Assembly (NCBI RefSeq): GCF_000741215.1
Contig: NZ_JGYX01000005.1
Span: forward strand, 62,001-126,000
Length of the DNA: 64,000 nt
Reading direction: 5' to 3'
Origin: Bifidobacterium pullorum subsp. gallinarum
GTDB lineage: Bacteria; Actinomycetota; Actinomycetes; Actinomycetales; Bifidobacteriaceae
Shown here: positions 57,020-64,000 of the stretch, piece by piece
How positions within the stretch are numbered: position 1 is the stretch's first letter
Layout of the letters: every line of letters starts with the position of its first letter
Translations under genes and position numbers: made by a program
The notes under the pieces: model-generated
Told to the model about the DNA's origin: nothing
Databases searched by the model: none
The model's input: the letters and a program-made list of their open reading frames with translations, nothing else

Positions 57020-60000
57020 CTACCTGCGTGCGCGGAACAGGGATGCGGGGCACAGGACGCCGAGGATGCGGCGATACCGCGGCGCGGCGTTGGTCGCCCG
57101 CATCGCCTCCACTGCGGACTCGACGATGGGCGCGAGGTCCCCGGCGTGTTCGGACGTGCCGCCGAAGGCCGCCGCTGTTGCCTGGACGGCGATACGGCCG
57201 ACCTGTTCGATGGTTTCCGTTCCCACCGACGAGCCGGATTCCAGCCGGTCGGTGATGCGCCGCACGATATCGCGATCGGTTTCGGCCTTACCCCAGCGCA
57301 CGCCGTTGTCCCACGCACTGTCCACGATCTCCTGCCATGCGGCGATCCACCGTTCCCCGTCGGCGCCGGTTCCGGATGCGATGCGCAGCCGTCGTCTCCG
57401 ACGTCGCCGTCGCACCAGCATCGGCAGGCAGCACAGCGCCGTGACCGCCAGCACCACGCCGATGCCGCCGGCCGCCCATGCCAGAGAGGTCGCAGGTGAC
57501 GGCGAGCCGTCAGCATCCGCGGTCTGCTGCGCGGAGGTTGCCCCGCCGTCGTCGCCCGCGTTCCCGTCGGTATCCGGCGTGTCGCCGTCCTTGGTAGTGT
57601 CGTCCCCATCAGCGGTATCGGCGTCACCCTCCGACAGCAGGGCGTCGGCGTCGTCCCCGGCCTGGGCCGCCGGGGTATCCGTATCGTCGGCCTCGGCGTC
57701 ATCCGCGGAAGCGGGTGTGACGTCGAACGGCACCCAGCCGACGTCGTCGATGTAGGCCTCCACCCAGGCGTGCAGCTGGTCGGCGCTCACCTCGTAGGTA
57801 AAATCGGCCTCGGCCTGAACGCCACTGGCGGTGTAGCCGAGCACCATACGCGTCGGCACACCCAGCGCGCGGCCGAGCACGGCCAGGGCGGAGGCGTAGT
57901 GCGTACAGTAGCCGGACCGTCGTTCCAGGAAGTCGCCGACGACCTCCAGGTTGTTGCGGCCGTCGCCGTCGGGGGCGTCCAGCGTGTAGACGAAGCCGTT
58001 GTCCGGATCGGTGAAGTAGTCGACCAGCCAACGCATGGCGGCGATCTGCTCGTCATGGTCGGCCGCCGGAACCGTCACGCCATCGGATTGCGCCTGAGTC
58101 ACCACGGCGTGGACGGATTGCGGCAGGCCGTCGGGCAACGCCGTGTACTGGTCGTGTACGCGCTCCTGATTGCGCTCCACCTCGGCGAGCGCCTGGCGCA
58201 GCCACGGTGAGTCGGCCGGGGAGACGACCAGAGAAAGCCCGTCATAAATCATCACCCCGCTGGCATCCAGTCCCTCCCTCTGACTGATGTCCTGCAGGTC
58301 GGCTAGAGCCTCTTCCTCGGCACGCTGCCGTTCACCGCCTTCGGCGTTGAAACGCCCGGTCATGCCGAGGAGTTCATCCAGTACGGGATCACTGGACACG
58401 ACGCCGTCCCCGGACACGGTACCGTCCTCGTCAACGGCACCGTCCTCGTCAACGGCACCATCCTCGGAAGCGGCACCGTCTCCGTAGTATTCGGACGGAT
58501 CGTACAAAGGCAGCGCGGCGGTGGCCGTGTTGCCGCTGCCTTGGAACACGATGAGCGATTCGTCGCCGCTCAATTGGACGGCGTCGGTGAACTCCTCGTT
58601 GTCTCGGCTCACCTCATTGCCCGCCGCGTCACGCCAGATTAACGCCGACTGCGGGTTGTCGAAGTCCCCGGTCAGGGGGATCAGCATCCAGCCGTTGACC
58701 TGACGGGCGTTGCCCGCCGCGATGTACCGCAGTCGCGCCGCCGTGCGGGTCGGCCAGTCCGGGGACTGCTCCATGTCCAGGAGCTGCTCGCGCCAATCAT
58801 CGAGGCTGTCGATCTGCGCGAACCCGTCGTCGGCACCGATGGGGTCGGGATACAGGCCCTCCGCGTAATATCGCGTACCCTGTGCGGCGACCGTTGTGCG
58901 GTTGTACACCGTGCCGTCCGAGTAGCACAGCCATCCGGTATGGGTCGACGACCCGAACTGCAATGAATTCGGGTTGATGATGCCCGGCATGGGCAGGAAA
59001 CGGGAGTTGAGCCGGTCGATGGTGATGGTGGCATAGTTGACGAAGTGCTGCGGGGAAAACGCGAATTCGGAGTAGGGGGTGCCGTCTCCGAGCAGGCCAT
59101 GCGTCTCGCCGCCCCTTGTCAGGTATGAGACGATCAGATACAGCGGCAACGGCGTCATCATGCCTGCCGTACGTTCCTCGTCGCTCAGTGTGTTGCTGCT
59201 GTCACGGCCGAGCTGGATGCCCGAGCCGTAGAGGCTGCCGTCCTTGGCGAACTGCTCCTCATAGCTCCAGGTGTCGCCGTCGAAATCGCCCAACGTGGCC
59301 ATGCGCAGCGTCAGCGGCGTGCCCGACTCATAGGTGAGCACCACGGCCCGCGACCGCGATTGCAGGGTCCGACGCAGATCGACCATTGGGTTGACGGTGT
59401 TCGAGGTGAACAGACCGGTCGATTCCCCGATGGACAGCGGCACGTTATAGGCCAGCGACAGCGTGGCCGGCGTCAACGCCGTCGCCAGCGTGGTCACCGC
59501 CGCCACCACCGCCGCGCACACGGCCGGCGGCACGCCGATGGTACCGCGTGCCGTCAGCAGCGAGAGTACGAACGCCACAACCAGCAGCAGCACCTGCCAC
59601 CAGGCCGCCGCGTGCCCGACCAGACTGTAGTCGGCGGCGAGCGCGGTCAGCGGCAGCAACGCCAGCAGCGGCACGCCGACGCGCCAGTACAGCAGGCAGC
59701 GGATCGCGATGGCGGCCAGCGCGCAGACGATGATCAGGAACGCGTCGCCGGCCGGATTGACCGTCAACGGCGGCAGCTGCCTGCGCAGGCTCTCGAATCC
59801 CACGGTGGCCGCGCCCTGCACGGTGGCCGCAGCCATATCCGGCAGCAACCGGATGACGTCCCACACGCCCGGCGTCCCGCCGCCCGCCGAGGGTCCTGGT
59901 ACGGTTCCCGCCGCATCCAGCACGGAACCGGCGTCGATGCGTATGCCCGCCGCCGTCAGTCCGGCCACGGCCAGCAGCACGGCCATGCCGACCACGCGCA

Positions 60001-61411
60001 ATGCGCCGCGCAGAGGCGTGCGGCTGGGGATCGAGGATTCCGCGATGACGGCCGCCAGCATCAGCCCGGCCGCCCAAGGCCACCAGCCGTTCGCATCGGC
60101 CAGTCCGGCAGCTCCCATGATGGTCAGCGCGACGTACGCGGCCAGGACGCCGATACGGACCAGGCGCAGGGCGACGGTCGGCGACGGCGGGTTGTCCTGG
60201 GCATGGATTCCGCGGGATCGATCGCGCGCGTCGATGACCGGGCTGCGGTCACGGCGGCGGCCGGTTGGCGCACCGCTGCGGCGTTCCGGCAGCGACGTGG
60301 CGATCATGCGCTCCGCCGCCTCATGCCAGGGTTGCACAGGTAGGGTCCGCGCTCCCGCAATCGCGGTGCGGATGGCCTGTACCAGCGGTCCTTGCGGCTG
60401 GCTGGTGATAACGGCGATGGTGACCGGCCCGTGCCCCGGCGCGGCTGCCGCTGCGGCAATGGTCGCGGCCGCACGCTGCGGGGCGGCCGAATCGGCGGCG
60501 TCGGCGGCGTCAGCGGGGTCGGATGGCGTCCGATTGACGGCGGATGGAGTCCGATCGGCGTCCGGTTGAAGGCGGGGCTGCGCGGCGGGCGTGACGGCGG
60601 CCAGCAATCGCAAGGCGGAGGTGTAGTCGTTCGCCATATGGATGCCGTCGGTCACGACGAGGCGGTTCGTGGACGGCATGGACGGCAGCAGCTGTTGCGC
60701 GCGGATGACGTGCCCATCGAATCCCCGGTCACCGGCGGCCCGGTCCACGGTTGTATCGAGGACGATGATCAGCGTGGCGCGTGTGTCACGTCCGCTTTCG
60801 CGGGTCATCAGCGTGCCGCGGTGCGCGCTGTGACGCCAGGCGATGAGATTCGGCGAGTCGCCGGGCGTATAGGCGCGGACCGTGCCCGTGGATTCGGTGC
60901 GGTCCTGCCCCTGCAGGCGGGCGTCGGTGGCATGTTGGCTCCCGGACGAGGCCGCGGCGTCGGGCAGGATGACGAACTCGCCGCCGTCGCGGACCGGCAC
61001 ACGCCCGGCGAACAGTCGCATCGGCGAGCGCCATCGGACGACCCGTGCCACGCGCCGGTACCAGCCGCGCGTATCCTGCGGCAAGCCCACATACCGTTCG
61101 AGCCGGTGCCCGTCCGCGTTCAACCGTTCGATCTGCACGGTTGTTGTTGGATGCGTCGGCGGGAGAGACGATGTGGCGATCAGCACGCCCTGCACCACCG
61201 TCATCACCAGGTCCAAGCCCCATGCGGCGGTGAGCGTGAGTGCAGCGGCCACCAACGTGCGCTCGTCCAGCAGCAGCGCCATATACCAGACCGCCACGGC
61301 GACCGGGATCATCGCCCAGCCGCCGACGCTCGGGCGTATCAGCGCGAATCGGCACCAGTGGGCACGGCGGGGCCTTATCCTGCCTGCCTTGCCGCGCCGG
61401 ATGCCCATCAT
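57020..61411 (-). CDS. DUF58-transglutaminase (TgpA-like) fusion membrane protein
   Basis: 1463 residues. N-terminal helices, then a DUF58 domain (about 80-340) with YTPGDSPNLIAWRHSAHRG. A multi-helix membrane block (about 410-660) with a DUF3488-like part follows. The transglutaminase core has Cys in RSGYCTHYASALAV (about 1168), His in DQLHAWVEAY (about 1212) and Asp in WVPFDVTP (about 1229). An Asp/Thr-rich linker and a last transmembrane helix end it. In most actinobacteria DUF58 and TgpA are separate genes after moxR. ATG at 61411 has AGAGGTG upstream, 1 base after the MoxR stop. The biochemical role is unknown. Confidence 0.85.
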   Translation of the reverse strand: MMGIRRGKAGRIRPRRAHWCRFALIRPSVGGWAMIPVAVAVWYMALLLDERTLVAAALTLTAAWGLDLVMTVVQGVLIATSSLPPTHPTTTVQIERLNADGHRLERYVGLPQDTRGWYRRVARVVRWRSPMRLFAGRVPVRDGGEFVILPDAAASSGSQHATDARLQGQDRTESTGTVRAYTPGDSPNLIAWRHSAHRGTLMTRESGRDTRATLIIVLDTTVDRAAGDRGFDGHVIRAQQLLPSMPSTNRLVVTDGIHMANDYTSALRLLAAVTPAAQPRLQPDADRTPSAVNRTPSDPADAADAADSAAPQRAAATIAAAAAAPGHGPVTIAVITSQPQGPLVQAIRTAIAGARTLPVQPWHEAAERMIATSLPERRSGAPTGRRRDRSPVIDARDRSRGIHAQDNPPSPTVALRLVRIGVLAAYVALTIMGAAGLADANGWWPWAAGLMLAAVIAESSIPSRTPLRGALRVVGMAVLLAVAGLTAAGIRIDAGSVLDAAGTVPGPSAGGGTPGVWDVIRLLPDMAAATVQGAATVGFESLRRQLPPLTVNPAGDAFLIIVCALAAIAIRCLLYWRVGVPLLALLPLTALAADYSLVGHAAAWWQVLLLVVAFVLSLLTARGTIGVPPAVCAAVVAAVTTLATALTPATLSLAYNVPLSIGESTGLFTSNTVNPMVDLRRTLQSRSRAVVLTYESGTPLTLRMATLGDFDGDTWSYEEQFAKDGSLYGSGIQLGRDSSNTLSDEERTAGMMTPLPLYLIVSYLTRGGETHGLLGDGTPYSEFAFSPQHFVNYATITIDRLNSRFLPMPGIINPNSLQFGSSTHTGWLCYSDGTVYNRTTVAAQGTRYYAEGLYPDPIGADDGFAQIDSLDDWREQLLDMEQSPDWPTRTAARLRYIAAGNARQVNGWMLIPLTGDFDNPQSALIWRDAAGNEVSRDNEEFTDAVQLSGDESLIVFQGSGNTATAALPLYDPSEYYGDGAASEDGAVDEDGAVDEDGTVSGDGVVSSDPVLDELLGMTGRFNAEGGERQRAEEEALADLQDISQREGLDASGVMIYDGLSLVVSPADSPWLRQALAEVERNQERVHDQYTALPDGLPQSVHAVVTQAQSDGVTVPAADHDEQIAAMRWLVDYFTDPDNGFVYTLDAPDGDGRNNLEVVGDFLERRSGYCTHYASALAVLGRALGVPTRMVLGYTASGVQAEADFTYEVSADQLHAWVEAYIDDVGWVPFDVTPASADDAEADDTDTPAAQAGDDADALLSEGDADTADGDDTTKDGDTPDTDGNAGDDGGATSAQQTADADGSPSPATSLAWAAGGIGVVLAVTALCCLPMLVRRRRRRRRLRIASGTGADGERWIAAWQEIVDSAWDNGVRWGKAETDRDIVRRITDRLESGSSVGTETIEQVGRIAVQATAAAFGGTSEHAGDLAPIVESAVEAMRATNAAPRYRRILGVLCPASLFRARR

Positions 61412-61412
61412 G

Positions 61413-62423
61413 TCACCTCTCGTGGCGCATGAAACCGCCGACGGCCGTCCGTCGTTCGGCACGCGGCACCGCCACCTGGTCGAGGATCTCCGTCACCAGA
61501 CGCTTGGCATGTTTCATGACGGCCACACCATAGCCGCCGTCCTGCAGCACCAGGCGGTGTCCGAGCACCGGCACGGCCACGGCGCGCACGTCGTCGGGGA
61601 TGACGAAGCCACGGCCCGCCATCAGCGCCTTCGCCCGGGCCATGGCGGCCAGATGCAGTCCGGCGCGGGGCGAAGCGCCGTACCGGATGCCGGTATGCGC
61701 GCGTGTGGCGGATACGATGTCCACGATGTACCGCGCCACCGGGGTCGAGAGCATGATCTGCGCCACGGCCGCGCGCATGGCCTGGGCCTGTTCGACGGTG
61801 CAGATCTCATGCAGCGAACGCAGCGGTTGCGCGCTGTCCGGCGAGGTCAGCATCGCGCATTCCGCCTCCGCCGTGGGGTATCCGAAGCCCGTGCAGGCCA
61901 TGAACCGGTCGAGCTGCGCCTCGGGCAGCGGATAGGTGCCTTCCAGCTCGATGGGGTTCTGCGTGGCCACCACGAAGAAGGGATCGGGCAGCGGCCAGGT
62001 GCGGCCGTCGGCACTGACCTGGCCTTCGCCCATGGCCTCCAGCATGGCCGATTGGGCCTTGGGGTTCGCACGGTTGACCTCGTCGGCGATGACGATGTTG
62101 GCGAACAGCGGCCCCGGATGGAAGTCGAAGCTGCCGGTGCGTTGGTTGTAGACGCTGACGCCGGTCAGATCGCCGGGCAGCATGTCCGGCGTGAATTGGA
62201 TGCGACGGGTGTCGCCGCCGATGGCGGTGCCGAGCGCACGGGCCAGCGTGGTCTTGCCGACGCCGGGCACGTCCTCCAGCAGCAGGTGCCCTCCGGCGAT
62301 GAAGGTGGCGACGGCCAGCTCCACCACACTGCGCGAGCAGGACAGCACCGCGTCCAGCGCATCGACGAGCGCGTTCGCCAGAGTCGTGGATTCCTCCGTC
62401 GGCACGGGTTCGGAATGTTCCAT
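61413..62423 (-). CDS. MoxR-family AAA+ ATPase
   Basis: 336 residues. Walker A LEDVPGVGKTTLARAL, Walker B IVIADEVNRANPKAQ and sensor 1 VVATQNPIELEG are present. MoxR proteins are chaperone-like ATPases that usually act on a DUF58 or VWA partner encoded next door, here the fusion protein. ATG at 62423 follows GGGGGTGG. The frame is open 61 codons upstream without similarity, and TACAGT about 35 bases upstream could be a -10. Confidence 0.93.
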   Translation of the reverse strand: MEHSEPVPTEESTTLANALVDALDAVLSCSRSVVELAVATFIAGGHLLLEDVPGVGKTTLARALGTAIGGDTRRIQFTPDMLPGDLTGVSVYNQRTGSFDFHPGPLFANIVIADEVNRANPKAQSAMLEAMGEGQVSADGRTWPLPDPFFVVATQNPIELEGTYPLPEAQLDRFMACTGFGYPTAEAECAMLTSPDSAQPLRSLHEICTVEQAQAMRAAVAQIMLSTPVARYIVDIVSATRAHTGIRYGASPRAGLHLAAMARAKALMAGRGFVIPDDVRAVAVPVLGHRLVLQDGGYGVAVMKHAKRLVTEILDQVAVPRAERRTAVGGFMRHER

Positions 62424-62524
62424 GGCCACCCCCTCAACAGTCCCGTTGCCATCCACTGTACCGCATGACGCTTGATTCAGGGCAATGCCGAACGAGCATG
62501 GACGGATGCACGCCGCGCATATGG

Positions 62525-62560
62525 CAGTGGGCGCCCCGGATTCCTCCGGAGCGCCCACTG
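62525..62560 (-). terminator. Hairpin after groES
   Basis: A 16-bp stem with one mismatch (CAGTGGGCGC and onward) around TTCC, 20 bases after the groES stop. No U tract. Confidence 0.65.
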
Positions 62561-62580
62561 CAACGGTTGTTCGGATCGAC

Positions 62581-62874
62581 TCAGCCGATGATGGCGAGCA
62601 GGTCACGCGAGGAGACGATCAGGTAGTCCTCGCCCTCATAGTGCACCTCGGTGCCGCCGTACTTGGAGTACAGCACCTTGTCGCCGACCTTGACGTCCAT
62701 CGGGATGCGCTCGCCCTTGTCGTCGCGGCGGCCCGGACCGACGGCCAGGACTTCACCCTGCTGCGGCTTCTCCTTGGCGTTGTCCGGGATGTACAGACCC
62801 GACGCGGTCTGGGTCTCGGCCTCGGCCTGCTTGACGATGATCTTGTCTTCCAACGGTGTGAGTGAGATCGACAC
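62581..62874 (-). CDS. groES: Co-chaperonin GroES
   Basis: 97 residues, the usual length. Lid of the GroEL chamber: the mobile loop is [19 protein letters not shown] and the C-terminal [13 protein letters not shown] is typical. GTG at 62874 is chosen because AGGAGG lies 6 bases upstream. No groEL follows, as in bifidobacteria where groEL is elsewhere. A CIRCE element overlaps its promoter. Confidence 0.97.
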   Translation of the reverse strand: MSISLTPLEDKIIVKQAEAETQTASGLYIPDNAKEKPQQGEVLAVGPGRRDDKGERIPMDVKVGDKVLYSKYGGTEVHYEGEDYLIVSSRDLLAIIG

Positions 62875-62982
62875 TGTGGACCTCCTCTTTCTAGTAAGAG
62901 TAACGATATGGTCTTCCGCGACGGCCCTGCAGGACGGGAGGCTGACGAACACCCGCGCTGCCGTTCCTTCGCGCTAGGATTT

Positions 62983-63012
62983 ATCGTAGCGCGATTTTTA
63001 GCACTCTGCCAA
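62983..63012 (-). promoter_or_regulatory. Promoter of groES
   Basis: TTGGCA (63007-63012) and TACGAT (62983-62988) on the minus strand, 18 bases apart. The -35 lies in the CIRCE loop. Confidence 0.65.
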
Positions 63013-63024
63013 CTCGAGTGCTAA
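62998..63024. promoter_or_regulatory. CIRCE element (HrcA operator)
   Basis: TTAGCACTC-N9-GAGTGCTAA, a perfect match to the CIRCE consensus. HrcA repression relieved by heat is expected for groES. Confidence 0.95.
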
Positions 63025-63049
63025 CGCTGAGAGTGAACAGCTTGGAAAA

Positions 63050-63988
63050 TCAAGCCCCACGGCGCGCCAGGATGGTCTCCAGGCCCGTGCCGAGCGACTC
63101 GCTGGTCGCCACCGGGGCCTCGACCTGCGCCGCGACCTCGGCATCATGGAAGGACACGCCCTCGGATTCAGCCGCGTCGTCCTGCGCACCCTGCACAACC
63201 GGCTCGTCCTGCGCGGCAGGCTGAGGCTGGGCATCGGCGGGCTCCTCCTCCACCGGTACCGCCTTGGCCACCTGACGGGTCGAACGGATCTCCAGGCTTT
63301 CGGGTGCCTCGGGGCGCACATCGAACCCGTTCCTCGGCTCCCCCAGCGTGAAGGAGATCAGGTCCTGAGACGCCGCGACCTCGAACGCGTCCAACGCCCG
63401 CGCGGGGCGGACCTCATCGAGTTCGGTGGTGGCGTCGGCCGGCACCGCCTGCTCGTTCTCGGCGTGGGGCGCCTCGGCATGCGGGACGTCGTCGTTCCGG
63501 GCATCGTCACGCTGCATGACGATGCGGTCGTCATCGGTGCGCTCCTCGACCACCACCGAGTCGACATCCACGACATCGGCACGACGGGCCTCACGGCGCG
63601 CCTGGACGCGGGCCTTCTCCTCCTCCGACTCCCGCAGCGCCCTGCGGATCTCCCGCTGCTCCATCGCCTCGGTCGGAGCCGCGGACGCATCCCGCTCACG
63701 GGCCTGAACAACCGGCTGGACGGGCTTGGCCTGCGATCTCCTGGCACGGCGTTCCGCCACCTTGCGCTCCCACGCGCGCGCGTGGCGGGCGGCGTTGACA
63801 CCCAGTCCCAGCACCGCCAGCAGCAGTCCGCCGGGAATCAGCGCGAACAGCGGGCTGAAACGCAGGACAACCGCCAGGACGATGACGACGACCGTGGCCG
63901 CCGCCAGCACGCCCGCGATGACGGCGCGGCGACGCGCGGCCTCGCGGCGCATACGCCGTACCTGTGCGATATGCTCCGCCGCCGACAT
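63050..63988 (-). CDS. Membrane protein with a long charged cytoplasmic or surface tail, unknown function
   Basis: 312 residues. Two hydrophobic segments (about 22-42 and 46-62) follow a basic N-terminus, then an Arg/Glu-rich coiled-coil-like stretch (about 70-140) and a Glu/Ala/Val-rich low-complexity tail. I recognise no domain. The ATG at 63988 is 12 bases from the window edge and the frame is open beyond it, so the true start could lie outside. Confidence 0.7.
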   Translation of the reverse strand: MSAAEHIAQVRRMRREAARRRAVIAGVLAAATVVVIVLAVVLRFSPLFALIPGGLLLAVLGLGVNAARHARAWERKVAERRARRSQAKPVQPVVQARERDASAAPTEAMEQREIRRALRESEEEKARVQARREARRADVVDVDSVVVEERTDDDRIVMQRDDARNDDVPHAEAPHAENEQAVPADATTELDEVRPARALDAFEVAASQDLISFTLGEPRNGFDVRPEAPESLEIRSTRQVAKAVPVEEEPADAQPQPAAQDEPVVQGAQDDAAESEGVSFHDAEVAAQVEAPVATSESLGTGLETILARRGA

Positions 63989-64000
63989 GGCCTTGTGCGG

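Noticed and set aside
62424-62606. A longer MoxR start and upstream coding sequence.
   Set aside because: The extension has no family similarity and contains the groES terminator hairpin.

Overview
The window reads as high-GC Gram-positive chromosome, most probably Bifidobacterium. The support is the actinobacterial S10-spc-alpha ribosomal block, the roughly 910-residue bifunctional AdhE, a GH13 debranching enzyme and a GH77 glucanotransferase close together, a CIRCE-controlled groES with no adjacent groEL, and sortase-dependent pili. The genus is an inference from gene content and protein character; I cannot name a species.

Layout. 1-5000: the 5' part of infB, nusA, a lipoprotein gene and tRNA-Ser(CGA). 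5066-21163: truA, then an unbroken minus-strand run of translation genes read from rpsJ (S10) down to rplQ (L17), with secY, adk, infA, rpmJ and rpoA in the usual places. 21164-36400: a leader and a 100-bp tandem repeat, a DUF1624 acyltransferase-like gene, a YwiC-like membrane protein, adhE, the debranching enzyme, rplM-rpsI, malQ, a HEAT/LRV-like protein, a yigZ-capA pair and a 2-hydroxyacid dehydrogenase.

36489-48902 is the accessory region and the main discovery. It is a 12.4-kb pilus island carrying a very large LPXTG adhesin, a backbone pilin, a class C sortase and a small basal pilin. The right edge is an intact tRNA-Ser(GCT) and its terminator. The left edge is a 45-bp direct copy of that tRNA's 3' end plus terminator (39 of 45 identical). 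A broken tyrosine-recombinase gene and short iterated repeats lie just inside the tRNA edge. This is the pattern of an integrative element that entered a tRNA gene and then lost its integrase. A run of ten G residues sits immediately upstream of the giant adhesin gene, in a position where slippage could switch it.

48903-64000: dinB, dapC, a 7Fe-type ferredoxin, an APC permease, murB, rpmG, a tRNA Tyr-Thr-Met cluster, a hisC-like aminotransferase, a DUF58-transglutaminase fusion with its MoxR ATPase, groES and a two-helix membrane protein.

Two themes run across the window. First, eight genes lack a usable Shine-Dalgarno and instead have a TANNNT -10 box 6 to 8 bases before ATG, so they are probably leaderless. 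Second, a short motif (core RTCASAGTCCGG) recurs in several intergenic spaces and once inside murB. Many gene-dense intervals end in strong hairpins without a U tract.
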